Assembly (NCBI RefSeq): GCF_910578445.1
Contig: NZ_CAJTQC010000020.1
Span: forward strand, 46,536 to 59,812
Length of the DNA: 13,277 nt
Direction of reading: 5' to 3'
Source: an uncultured Duncaniella sp.
GTDB lineage: Bacteria > Bacteroidota > Bacteroidia > Bacteroidales > Muribaculaceae
The notes beneath the pieces are model-generated. The model made no database searches and had not been told where the DNA came from. It saw nothing but the letters and a program-made list of their open reading frames with translations. Each line of letters begins with the position of its first letter. Within the stretch, counting starts at the first letter, position 1. Below are positions 1 to 7,250 of the stretch, piece after piece. A program made the translations under genes and the position numbers.

Positions 1-82
1 CTTACAACAATTTACCTAAAAGATACACCACTCAGATTTTAACTATTGTTATTAAATACCCTCTTAGTCTGACGGATAGCCG
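1..82. other. Sequence downstream of pssA, no feature seen
   Basis: This AT-rich piece after the pssA stop contains no start codon that opens a credible frame leftward, no clear hairpin with a T run and no full promoter. A neighbouring gene may begin beyond the left edge. Confidence 0.5.
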
Positions 83-790
83 CTACCCTTCCGCTTCAGC
101 CTTTTTGCCGAAAAGTGAAATCAGAATGTAGAGGACAATCGTCCATGCGAAACCCGAAATTCCTTCGGTGATAACAAAGAGTACGGCTGCGGCGAGCACC
201 ACATACCTTCTAACGTTGTCACGCCACGAAAGGTTGGCGAATTTGAGTGAAAACATCTTCAATTCACTCACCATAAGGAGTGAAATCGCTACGATTAGGA
301 CAGCCATCACTATGTTGCCGGGATAGGCATGTGAATTGATCCATGCGAGCACTCCTACCCAGAATATGGCATTGGCCGGAATCGGAAGTCCGATGAATGA
401 TGTGGCCTGACGGGTGTCGACATTGAATTTTGCAAGCCTGAGAGCGCCCATGACAGCTATGAACAGCGCTATCGCACTCATCCAGACCGATGCTCCGTAG
501 GCCTGCATGGCATTCATGACGAGGAAAGCAGGGGCAAGACCGAAGCTGACAAGGTCGCTGAGAGAGTCGAGCTCCTTTCCGACCGGCGAATATGCGTGGA
601 GCAGACGCGCTGAAAGCCCGTCGCAGAAATCAAACACCGCAGCAGCTCCGATAAAAATAAATGCCCATGACATCGGCGACAGAGCACCGGTCTCCATGCC
701 GAGGTTAAAAGCAAAAAACACCGCCACACATCCTGAAAGGAGGTTAAGGCAGGTGATTGTGTTGGGGATATAGGATTTGAGTGATTTCAA
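83..790 (-). CDS. pssA: CDP-diacylglycerol--serine O-phosphatidyltransferase
   Basis: This 235-residue integral membrane enzyme condenses CDP-diacylglycerol with serine to give phosphatidylserine, the substrate of the upstream psd product. The CDP-alcohol phosphatidyltransferase signature is complete: D54, D57-G58, A61-R62, G71, D75 and D79 fit the DGxxAR(x8)GxxxDxxxD pattern. A conserved LRLAKFN stretch lies at 117-123 and GLPIPANA at 134-141, both typical of the PssA subfamily. About six to eight hydrophobic segments run through the protein. The start is a TTG at 788-790: reading upstream in frame reaches a stop at 806-808 with no ATG, and the protein begins just before the conserved IPNxITxxNLxxG motif, so the N-terminus is probably correct. 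It follows psd by 67 bases and is probably co-transcribed from the 1616-1646 promoter. Confidence 0.95.
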   Translation of the reverse strand: MKSLKSYIPNTITCLNLLSGCVAVFFAFNLGMETGALSPMSWAFIFIGAAAVFDFCDGLSARLLHAYSPVGKELDSLSDLVSFGLAPAFLVMNAMQAYGASVWMSAIALFIAVMGALRLAKFNVDTRQATSFIGLPIPANAIFWVGVLAWINSHAYPGNIVMAVLIVAISLLMVSELKMFSLKFANLSWRDNVRRYVVLAAAVLFVITEGISGFAWTIVLYILISLFGKKAEAEG

Positions 791-857
791 TTGATGATTA
801 GTGATTTAAATGTGTTTGCATAGGGGGCTCGAAGCCTTGTGTATTCTTTTGATTCTA

Positions 858-1538
858 TCAGTCATTAGGGTTATTCCTCAGACGGGCAATCACACTGACA
901 CCGCCGGTGGTCTTGTCGCCGATTTTGACAAACACCTCGGCATCAAGAGGGAGATAGATATCGACGCGTGAGCCGAATTTAATGAATCCCAGATGGTCCT
1001 CGATATTTGCGGCATCGCCCGGTTCGGCATAGGTCACAATCCGTCGGGCCACAGCGCCGGCAATCTGGCGCACGAGTATTTCCTGCCCGTTGGTCGCACG
1101 GATTAACACTGTCGAACGCTCATTCTCTATGCTTGCTTTGGGAAGATAGGCACTTAGAAAACGTCCGCGATGGTGACGAACCAGAAGCACCTCTCCATCG
1201 ACCGGGAACCAGTTGGCATGGACATTGAAAACGGTCATGAACACCGAAACCATCCTTACCTTGCGGCGGAGGACTTCAGGCTCGAACACTTCTTCAAGCG
1301 CCACGACAGTACCGTCGACCGAACTTACGACCACATTGTCTCGGTCTCCGCGAAATGTGCGACGAGGCGAACGGAAAAAGTTAACGATCAGCAGATATAA
1401 CACAGCCGAAATCGATGAAAAGACAATAGGGATGACAGCCGGACGAATGAACATCCATGCCGATAGATTGATGACAATCATTATCAGCATGACAACAATA
1501 AGTATGTTAGTACCTTCGCGGTGTATTTTGACTTTCAT
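858..1538 (-). CDS. psd: Phosphatidylserine decarboxylase (short form)
   Basis: This 226-residue proenzyme decarboxylates phosphatidylserine to phosphatidylethanolamine at the inner membrane. Two hydrophobic segments at about 11-31 and 34-53 anchor it. The self-cleavage site is G189-S190 in FIKFGSRVDIYLP; cleavage there would leave a short pyruvoyl-bearing alpha chain at the C-terminus. D75 in SSVDG and H107 in FNVHANW are the expected partners of the catalytic triad with S190. The length and the FGS rather than LGST cleavage motif place it in the shorter family found in Bacteroidetes and archaea, not the roughly 320-residue E. coli type. The ATG at 1536-1538 lies about 70 bases from a predicted transcription start, with no obvious Shine-Dalgarno. 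It is the first gene of the psd-pssA operon. Confidence 0.95.
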   Translation of the reverse strand: MKVKIHREGTNILIVVMLIMIVINLSAWMFIRPAVIPIVFSSISAVLYLLIVNFFRSPRRTFRGDRDNVVVSSVDGTVVALEEVFEPEVLRRKVRMVSVFMTVFNVHANWFPVDGEVLLVRHHRGRFLSAYLPKASIENERSTVLIRATNGQEILVRQIAGAVARRIVTYAEPGDAANIEDHLGFIKFGSRVDIYLPLDAEVFVKIGDKTTGGVSVIARLRNNPND

Positions 1539-1615
1539 TTACTATGTTTGGTCGGGGCGTCATGCGCCCGCATTAGCTCCCGTGGTATATTATAATAGGT
1601 CGTTAACTTAATTTG

Positions 1616-1646
1616 CAAAATTACTCAAACTTTTCAACTTATCAAA
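1616..1646 (-). promoter_or_regulatory. Bacteroidetes-type promoter for psd-pssA
   Basis: Read on the minus strand, a TTTG (-33) at 1643-1646 is followed by exactly 19 bases and then TAATTTTG at 1616-1623, a perfect match to the TAnnTTTG -7 element used by the Bacteroidetes primary sigma factor. Transcription would start near 1609, leaving a leader of about 70 bases before psd. Assignment rests on the consensus and spacing, not on mapped ends. Confidence 0.75.
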
Positions 1647-1740
1647 AATTACCGTGAAAAAAGGTTTGCATTAAATATCGGCTCGTTTATCCGTTAACAA
1701 GTTTTAACCCGCAAATAGGTTATATTCTCATTTATTTACC

Positions 1741-1748
1741 TAATTTTG
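1741..1748 (+). promoter_or_regulatory. Plus-strand -7 box in front of structured RNA region
   Basis: TAATTTTG matches TAnnTTTG exactly and points rightward into 1753-2060, where there is no plus-strand protein gene but many inverted repeats. No good TTTG sits 19-20 bases upstream (the bases there read GGTTA), so only the -7 half of the promoter is supported. It could be a chance match in AT-rich sequence. Confidence 0.4.
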
Positions 1749-1752
1749 CTAT

Positions 1753-2050
1753 TGCAAATTAGCCATACCACATGAATTGATATATTCATTCTGATGTGTG
1801 GCTGAAGGGAGATTACATCACCACGGCAATTCGACGGCCTACATTCCCGTGTGAATACGGCTATTGAAAGTGATGGGACGGCTCTTCTCCCTTTCTTCCC
1901 GGCTTAGCTGCCGGAGTGGATAAAATAAAAATATCTGCGTCCCGTCTTGCAGAACTTGTCTGATTCATGCAGCATTCTTGCGTTCATACGGTGGCAGGAG
2001 AGTTGCTCTTGAACTATGAGTTCTATGCAAAAACAGCCGTTCGGTAAAAT
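1753..2050 (+). ncRNA. Candidate structured non-coding RNA, class unknown
   Basis: No credible reading frame covers this stretch, yet it contains nested complementary segments. (a) 1761-1765 with 1799-1803, enclosing 1769-1773 with 1794-1798 and 1772-1777 with 1784-1789. (b) GAAGGGAGA at 1804-1812 with 1886-1894 (9 pairs, one G-U), enclosing CATCAC at 1816-1821 with GTGATG at 1870-1875, which encloses CACGG at 1822-1826 with CCGTG at 1847-1851. (c) CCGGC at 1899-1903 with GCCGG at 1910-1914. (d) TTGC at 2003-2006 with 2027-2030, enclosing GAACT at 2011-2015 with AGTTC at 2019-2023. A competing pairing exists between 1872-1880 and CGTCCCGTC around 1938-1946. The conserved motifs of tmRNA, RNase P RNA and SRP RNA were not seen. 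Strand is chosen from the -7 box at 1741; both ends are uncertain. It might be a 6S-like RNA, another small RNA or a leader. Confidence 0.4.
1899..1914 (+). other. GC-rich hairpin inside the RNA candidate
   Basis: CCGGC, a six-base loop, then GCCGG form a short stable hairpin. It is preceded by a pyrimidine-rich run (1882-1898) and followed by A-rich sequence, not by a T run, so it is more likely an internal element of the RNA than its terminator. Confidence 0.4.
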
Positions 2051-2059
2051 TTACACTGA

Positions 2060-2262
2060 CAGACTTTGTTCCACACACTTACCTCATCTGCATTCGTCAG
2101 GTGAGGCATATTGACGTACATATACACCTAACTACACTATATATATCATTATCACTGTCATTCACAGCGTAATGAAAACCTATAAGACTCTTAGAAATAC
2201 TATGAAACACCCCTTTTCTCGGCAACAGCTCTAACCCTATGGAATGTTGCAGGAAGACAATC
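2060..2262. other. Non-coding stretch with no recognised feature
   Basis: Between the structured RNA candidate and the terminator hairpin I see only AT-rich sequence with weak short repeats, such as CCTCA/TGAGG around 2091-2106 and GCAACA/TGTTGC at about 2222-2250. A 63-codon minus-strand frame (2097-2288) runs into the terminator stem, is rich in Cys, Ile and Ser, resembles nothing, and is not taken as a gene. Confidence 0.5.
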
Positions 2263-2300
2263 AAGGACCGCGATGCCATAAAACACACATCGCGGTCCTT
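2263..2300 (-). terminator. 13-bp hairpin ending the lipoprotein-ABC operon
   Basis: AAGGACCGCGATG at 2263-2275 and its exact reverse complement at 2288-2300 form a perfect 13-bp stem with a 12-base loop. It begins 36 bases after the stop codon of the permease gene. No long T run follows on either strand, so termination strength is uncertain, but stem length and position fit a terminator. It could also stop plus-strand transcription coming from the RNA region. Confidence 0.65.
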
Positions 2301-2335
2301 TCAATGTCAACCAACCGGCTATATCAGACGACGGC

Positions 2336-3532
2336 TTAAAAGTTTTTCCTGACTGTCCGGCTCACAGCCATGAGATTTCCAACAGTGATAAGCACTATGA
2401 TCGCAAGGCCTATGCCTATTGTTGGCCAAGGGGAAGTCGATTCGACTCCGAGCGTCGACAGCGGTTCGCGCCACTGGTGTGCGGCTACGAGCATCACAGT
2501 TATAGCCGAAAGAATCACCACAGCGTTCACCGTCATTATAATAAGGTGATAATATCTCGCCACCTGAGCGGGAGAATAGCCGAGCTGCATGAGCTGATGA
2601 ATCTTATCGCGGTTCTTTTGCAAAAGCAGATAGATGCTCAGAAGCAGAATGAAAAACGCCAGCAGGCTGATGACAAGCCCGACGGCAATCACCACCGTGG
2701 TCACGAGCGAAAGGAAGTAGGCAGCCTTACCGTTGGCAGCACGGTCGCCTGCAGTTTCATAATCATGCTCGTCAAGATAGCTTTCCGCCTGCGGGTCGCC
2801 GGGTTTGTCGAGCATCACTATCAGACGCGACGGAGATTCCGAAGCGTTTGCCGAAAACTCGCGGTTTGCCCACTCCATGAACTCTTCGGGTACGGCAATG
2901 GTGTTGAGGCGCGACGAGAATCCGACAATGCGGGCGTTGACCCACTGTTGCCGTCCGTTACCGCTAAGCGACAGCTGCAAAGGGACCATCCCGATGACCT
3001 CCTCCGACACCTGCGGCATGCCTCTCGAAGTCGCGAAACCGAAATTGTAGAGCGACAGGTAATCTTTGGAAATAATCACCGGCACAAAATCCGAACGCCC
3101 CGGTTCATAGCCCCACCCTTTTGGCGAGACATCAAAAAAATCGTCGGGTATGGATTCGAGAAATAGGTCCGAGCCCATCGAACTGCCTCCGAAACTGACT
3201 TTGGCGTAGACATTGAACGCCGCCGAGTTGAACCGTCCTACCTTGCGGGCCCACGGCTGCGAGGCAATATCGGAAATCTCCTCCTCGCTGAAGCGCGTCG
3301 ACTCTCCATCTCCGCCCATAAACGAGCCAAGACCGCTGACTTTCTTCGAGATTATCAGATAATCCTTGGATATAAACGAATCCTCGTCGTCCCACACCGT
3401 GGTCACGTCGCGATAAAACTGTATCGCAGTGAGCACGATTGCAAGCCCGACAAGATTGGCAAGCGCATATCCTGCAATCTGTCCGGCACTTATATTGCGT
3501 CTGAGCAGACGCCACACTATATTTTTTGACAT
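2336..3532 (-). CDS. FtsX-like ABC transporter permease
   Basis: This 398-residue membrane protein has the FtsX/MacB/LolCE layout. After a basic N-terminus (MSKNIVWRLLRRN) comes one transmembrane segment at about 18-40, then a periplasmic domain of roughly 230 residues, then three segments at about 272-305, 328-351 and 370-391. The cytoplasmic loop after the second segment (QKNRDKIHQLMQLGYSPAQV, about 305-324) matches the place where this family contacts its ATPase through a coupling helix. The start chosen is ATG at 3530-3532, which gives the usual short basic N-terminus. An in-frame GTG at 3583 would add 17 residues with no membrane or domain signal and is less likely. It lies 82 bases downstream of the ATPase gene. 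Such permeases usually move lipoproteins, peptides or antibiotics, or transmit force to the periplasm. The substrate here is unknown. Confidence 0.85.
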   Translation of the reverse strand: MSKNIVWRLLRRNISAGQIAGYALANLVGLAIVLTAIQFYRDVTTVWDDEDSFISKDYLIISKKVSGLGSFMGGDGESTRFSEEEISDIASQPWARKVGRFNSAAFNVYAKVSFGGSSMGSDLFLESIPDDFFDVSPKGWGYEPGRSDFVPVIISKDYLSLYNFGFATSRGMPQVSEEVIGMVPLQLSLSGNGRQQWVNARIVGFSSRLNTIAVPEEFMEWANREFSANASESPSRLIVMLDKPGDPQAESYLDEHDYETAGDRAANGKAAYFLSLVTTVVIAVGLVISLLAFFILLLSIYLLLQKNRDKIHQLMQLGYSPAQVARYYHLIIMTVNAVVILSAITVMLVAAHQWREPLSTLGVESTSPWPTIGIGLAIIVLITVGNLMAVSRTVRKNF

Positions 3533-3614
3533 CGGATAATGACTGTGTTTCAAATAATGTTTCTTACCTCTTGCAAACGACACACGAACGTAAATGGCCT
3601 CGTGAACTGTTTGC

Positions 3615-4277
3615 TTACAGCCTCAGCAGCTCGTAGTCAGGCAGTTTGATTTTATTGCCGACCGACGTGGCGATTATACCGGCTCCGAGGCGGCGCGCCT
3701 CTTCGTCGATTAGCTCCGCCACAGCCTGATTGTTGCGGCTGTCGAGGTGGCTGACAGGCTCGTCGATGAGCAGAAAATCGAACGGCTGGCACAGGGCACG
3801 GATTATCGCCACCCTCTGCTGCTGCCCCACCGACAGGCGGCCGGCAGGCACTCCTGCCTTCTCACCGATTTCAAGCCTTTCGAGCAATGCGACAATCTCA
3901 TTGGCCGACTTGTGGGCCGTCAGACGATTTTTGATTTCGATATTCTCCATCACGGTCAGCTCCGGGAACAGCCCCATCTCCTGCGGTAGATAGGCAAGCG
4001 AGCTCCGCCGCAGCTCACACCAGCGACCGATGCCGAAACTCCGAGCGTCAGCTCCGTCAAAGAGTATCCGGCCGTCGTAGTCATGGCGCGAACCGTAGAT
4101 GTAGCTGCACAGCGACGACTTACCCGTCCCGCTCTCAGCCTCGATGAGATAATATGTTCCACGCCTGAAAGTCATGTTTTCCTGAAGCCACAGCTGCGAA
4201 TCCTTGACAGGCAACTCGTTTTCGCTTCCACGGAACACATGCGGAAGCACACGGCGCAATGATATTTCCTCCGTCAT
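3615..4277 (-). CDS. ABC transporter ATP-binding protein (LolD/MacB-like, atypical)
   Basis: This 220-residue ATPase should energise the downstream FtsX-like permease. Visible motifs are the Walker A loop at 47-55 (AESGTGKSS), Q-loop Gln99 in YLPQEMGLFP, signature LSVGQQQR at 148-155, Walker B FDFLLIDEP at 166-174 with D172 and E173, and a D-loop SHLD at 176-179. Two departures are clear. The first glycine of GxxGxGKS is Ala47, and the H-loop reads IIATSVGNK, with Ser205 where nearly all ABC ATPases have the switch histidine. The N-terminal 30 residues are also poor in the usual A-loop tyrosine pattern. The ATG overlaps the TGA of the lipoprotein gene in an ATGA, so the two are likely translationally coupled. 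Slow hydrolysis or ATP-binding-driven gating are possible. The family call is firm. Confidence 0.88.
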   Translation of the reverse strand: MTEEISLRRVLPHVFRGSENELPVKDSQLWLQENMTFRRGTYYLIEAESGTGKSSLCSYIYGSRHDYDGRILFDGADARSFGIGRWCELRRSSLAYLPQEMGLFPELTVMENIEIKNRLTAHKSANEIVALLERLEIGEKAGVPAGRLSVGQQQRVAIIRALCQPFDFLLIDEPVSHLDSRNNQAVAELIDEEARRLGAGIIATSVGNKIKLPDYELLRL

Positions 4278-5689
4278 AGCAATGCAGTCAGAATTGCTTC
4301 AAGTATAGGGCGGTCACTGCCGTTGAGGCCAAGTTCCATTGTCGCATTGTCATTGTTGACCTGCATGCTGAACTTCACACCGAAATCGGGCAGCATGTAA
4401 CCGAATTCTTTAAGCGTCGGGAGGTCGACACACAGCGCTCCGTTCTTGCCGTTGAATATCGGAGCAAGCGAATTCTGTCGGTCTGACTCAAACGGCATAT
4501 TGCTCACCGCAAAATATCCGTCGACATTACCCATGTAGAGATTCATGCCGTATTGCGGAATGACCATCACACCGTCCTTATACTCCTTGGGGCTGACTCC
4601 GGCCATGAAGAGCGAACTGCGCATCATACCCATTATATCGTTGATTTTCTTCTGTGGCAGGCTCACCATCATCACAAAATGCCAGTTGCCCGGATCGAGG
4701 TCTGTGTATGCCTCGCTGTTGGCAGGTCCGGCTGCAAGGAAGATAGTTCCGTCGATTGACTGAAGATAGGGGGTGACGGCCGAAAGCATGGCCTGAGTCT
4801 GGAATCCGCCCAAAGTTCCGACCGCCTTGGTCACAATGCTCCAGTCAAAATCAGGGCTGACACCAAGCCCGAAGGCCAAGTTGAAATTTTCAGGTACATA
4901 GGCCAGCACAGACGGATTGATTTCCTTAAGGCCCTTGAATACCAACGGCGTGCCATCGGCTTCAATAAACGAGCTTGAACCGACAAGCCTGTTATCCTTG
5001 ACATTGCAGGTAAACGTGGCCCATGTGCTCTCAAACTCAGGATTTTCACCCTTAGCCCCCTTTTTATCCTTTTTCTTATCGGCAGCAGGAAAATCCTGAC
5101 GGACTACAACATTAAGGAGATTGTCGCTCTCAAGCAGCTGCACGATACCGGTCATTGACGCGAGCGATGATTTTTCAGCCTCCTTACTCATTGATGTGAC
5201 GACATCGACAGCATCCGACGGCTCGGCATCAACAAACCACACCCGGTCATCGTCAAGCAACACGGACATGCCGCCGGCCACACCGCAGCTATAGCCACCG
5301 GTCTCGTCGCTCCACTCAATCGTCCCGGCGGTGATTTCCTTGAACTTTGATTTATCGCTGACAAGCATAGTCATGACCAGCCTAATTTTATCTCCGACAA
5401 CCCATGCGGTCTCGTCAGGATTACATATTCCAGATTCGTCAAGCTTCCAGACAGCCTCGACAATAGCCGACAACCGCTCAGGGGCTTCAATCCCCGAGGG
5501 ATAGACAGCCTTGCCGTTGTCATATTTGCATCCGGCATTTTCAAATGCAGTCTTCAACCTTATGACACCCGCCTGTTCGACAGTCGACGGTATCGCATCA
5601 AGCAACTTCCGCTCTTTTGAGCATGACACCGCGAGTACTCCTAATAACACCACTGCCAGCATAGGCAGCATGAACCGTTTGAATTTCAT
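4274..5689 (-). CDS. Outer-membrane-type lipoprotein, DUF4836-like
   Basis: This 471-residue protein begins with a lipoprotein signal peptide: basic MKFKR, a hydrophobic core at 7-21, then the lipobox AVSC with Cys23 as the lipidated residue. Ser24 and Lys25 follow, with no acidic retention signal, so outer-membrane sorting is likely. The mature part starts with an IPSTVEQAGVIRLK stretch and has alternating beta-rich segments, a highly charged break at 203-215 (KKKDKKGAKGE), and a second half ending in NDNATMELGLNG. This resembles the Bacteroidetes-only DUF4836 lipoproteins of unknown function; that assignment is from memory of the family's look and is tentative. It is the first gene of the unit with the ABC ATPase (ATGA overlap) and permease, so it may deliver or accept the transporter's substrate at the outer membrane. 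Its own promoter is at 5728-5759. Confidence 0.75.
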   Translation of the reverse strand: MKFKRFMLPMLAVVLLGVLAVSCSKERKLLDAIPSTVEQAGVIRLKTAFENAGCKYDNGKAVYPSGIEAPERLSAIVEAVWKLDESGICNPDETAWVVGDKIRLVMTMLVSDKSKFKEITAGTIEWSDETGGYSCGVAGGMSVLLDDDRVWFVDAEPSDAVDVVTSMSKEAEKSSLASMTGIVQLLESDNLLNVVVRQDFPAADKKKDKKGAKGENPEFESTWATFTCNVKDNRLVGSSSFIEADGTPLVFKGLKEINPSVLAYVPENFNLAFGLGVSPDFDWSIVTKAVGTLGGFQTQAMLSAVTPYLQSIDGTIFLAAGPANSEAYTDLDPGNWHFVMMVSLPQKKINDIMGMMRSSLFMAGVSPKEYKDGVMVIPQYGMNLYMGNVDGYFAVSNMPFESDRQNSLAPIFNGKNGALCVDLPTLKEFGYMLPDFGVKFSMQVNNDNATMELGLNGSDRPILEAILTALL

Positions 5690-5727
5690 ATAATACAGTT
5701 TAAAATAGTCTTTTAATGGTCTGACTG

Positions 5728-5759
5728 CAAACTTACAAACAATGTCTCAGACCACCAAG
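5728..5759 (-). promoter_or_regulatory. Promoter of the lipoprotein-ABC operon
   Basis: On the minus strand TAAGTTTG at 5728-5735 matches TAnnTTTG, with CTTG (one base off TTTG) at 5756-5759 and a 20-base spacer. Transcription would start near 5721, about 30 bases before the lipoprotein ATG at 5689. This separates the unit from the glycan operon that ends at 5817. Confidence 0.6.
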
Positions 5760-5816
5760 CCAAAGCGCAACAATTTAGAAACGGGCGACTAATCCGCAAC
5801 CATAGGGGCGCCCCGG

Positions 5817-7250
5817 CTACCGACGAAGGCGTTTACGGAGGTTACGGACAACGAATACCGATGCAATCAACGGAACAGGAAGGAGCAAAAGGCGTAGCGA
5901 AACCGATGGCATGGACTGAGCGACCACAATACATGCGAGAGTTATTGAAAACGTCAGCATCGCCATACGGACCGATGATGCGGGAAGAGTCAGGCCATAA
6001 CGGACATAATACACATAACCTACAATCACGGCATAAAGCAAGAACCAAAGTCCGTAGGCAACTCCAAGTCCACCGATTCCCCACACAGAATAACACCCGA
6101 TGTTCAGCCCCAGCCCCGCTACCGCGCTGAGCGATTCGGTGAGCAGGAATGCAAGGCCGTCACCCTTGGCAAGAATGACGTATGACATGCAATATGACAC
6201 ACCCCTCATCACGATTCCGGTCATAGCGATGGTTATGAAGGGAACGGCCGCTTCAAAACGGCTGTCATACAGAATCCTTACAAGCCACGGAGCAAGGGTG
6301 ACGAAAAAAGTAACCGCCGGAAGCAGAAGCATGAGTATCAGTCCCATCTCGTGGGCCACAAATACACTCAGCCGTCGCCCCGATGCGGCTACCCGTGAGA
6401 GACGCGGATAATACTCGGTGGCAAGTGCCGTGAAAATCAGGCCTACATAACGGTTGACCATTGTATAACCCGCCTGATAGAAACCGACCTCCGTATCCCC
6501 TCCCCGATTGTTGAGCCATGCGACAAACACATAGCTCAAAGCCTGTGCGACGAAATCGGCCGTGGTCATATAGAGGCCAAGTATGATGAACCGTTTGCCG
6601 GCCGAAAGAGTCTCCCCCACCCCGATTGGACGTTGGGCACGGACTCCGCGCACTCTATATATATATGTGGCGATACATGTGGCAAGAGAGTATGCGATAA
6701 TAGAGGGGACAACACTCGCCACCCCCCAGAAATAATACATCGGCACTGAAACCACGAAACCGGCAACCGCCCCCCACACCGACGCTCTGGCCAGACGGGA
6801 GAGCGCACCCAGCCCCTGCATGACAGCCTCTTCGGCACTTGCTATGGAAAGAAAGAAAATCACGGCTGCAAGAGCCATGTAGTGAAGGGTCATACTACTG
6901 TCGCCGAAAGTCAGACGGCTTAGCAAAGGGGCACACGCAGCCATGAGCACTGCGCCTGTCACACCGAGCAGCCATCCCCACCGTCTCACGACAGTAACTG
7001 TCATGGCAATAGCCGACGGTGATGTCTGTCCTGCTATATCGCGGACCGAACTCGACCGCATGCCTAACTGTGCGAGCGTCTTGACTGTATCGACCGCACC
7101 GTTGAAAATACCGAAAAGTCCGACACCGGCAGGACCGAGCCAGACGGCGATCAGTTTTGTGCGTATGACTCCGAAAAGAATCTGCAACATCCTCACACCG
7201 CCAAACATTCCCATGGCTTTAAGGACCTTTGCTGATACCGTAGCGCTCAT
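5817..7250 (-). CDS. Wzx-type polysaccharide (O-antigen) flippase
   Basis: This 477-residue polytopic protein has roughly twelve or more hydrophobic segments spread over its length and belongs to the MATE/MOP-like Wzx group that moves undecaprenyl-linked sugars across the inner membrane. The N-terminal GVRMLQILFGVIRTKLIAVW followed by LGPAGVGLFGIFN (38-50) is the best diagnostic; it mirrors the GPAGxGL segment of WzxE/RfbX-type translocases. A basic cluster (NLRKRLRR) ends the protein. The start is ATG at 7248-7250, overlapping the TGA of the glycosyltransferase gene in an ATGA and preceded by AAGGAGG. A GTG six codons upstream lies within that Shine-Dalgarno context and is rejected. As the last gene of the operon it would export the glycan made by the two upstream transferases. 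No clear terminator follows. Confidence 0.88.
   Translation of the reverse strand: MSATVSAKVLKAMGMFGGVRMLQILFGVIRTKLIAVWLGPAGVGLFGIFNGAVDTVKTLAQLGMRSSSVRDIAGQTSPSAIAMTVTVVRRWGWLLGVTGAVLMAACAPLLSRLTFGDSSMTLHYMALAAVIFFLSIASAEEAVMQGLGALSRLARASVWGAVAGFVVSVPMYYFWGVASVVPSIIAYSLATCIATYIYRVRGVRAQRPIGVGETLSAGKRFIILGLYMTTADFVAQALSYVFVAWLNNRGGDTEVGFYQAGYTMVNRYVGLIFTALATEYYPRLSRVAASGRRLSVFVAHEMGLILMLLLPAVTFFVTLAPWLVRILYDSRFEAAVPFITIAMTGIVMRGVSYCMSYVILAKGDGLAFLLTESLSAVAGLGLNIGCYSVWGIGGLGVAYGLWFLLYAVIVGYVYYVRYGLTLPASSVRMAMLTFSITLACIVVAQSMPSVSLRLLLLPVPLIASVFVVRNLRKRLRR

Noticed and set aside
1213..1611. A 132-codon plus-strand frame
   Set aside because: It is the antisense shadow of psd; the psd frame carries the full catalytic triad and membrane segments.
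1801..1900. Possible riboswitch, SRP RNA or RNase P RNA
   Set aside because: The GAAGGGAG stretch recalls the SRP loop, and CCCGGCTTA at 1898-1906 recalls a conserved RNase P piece, but the other conserved parts of those RNAs are missing, and no gene follows on the same strand to be controlled by a riboswitch.
2097..2288. A 63-codon minus-strand frame in the large gap
   Set aside because: Its first codons lie inside the 13-bp terminator hairpin, it starts with no ribosome-binding or promoter signal and has no family resemblance.
2477..3166. A 229-codon plus-strand open frame
   Set aside because: It is antisense to the permease gene, is rich in His and Arg with no domain, and has no promoter or start context.
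5805..5814. Perfect palindrome GGGGCGCCCC just after the flippase stop
   Set aside because: A palindrome without a loop makes a poor hairpin and no T run follows, so I do not call it the operon terminator. It might be chance in a G/C-rich stretch.
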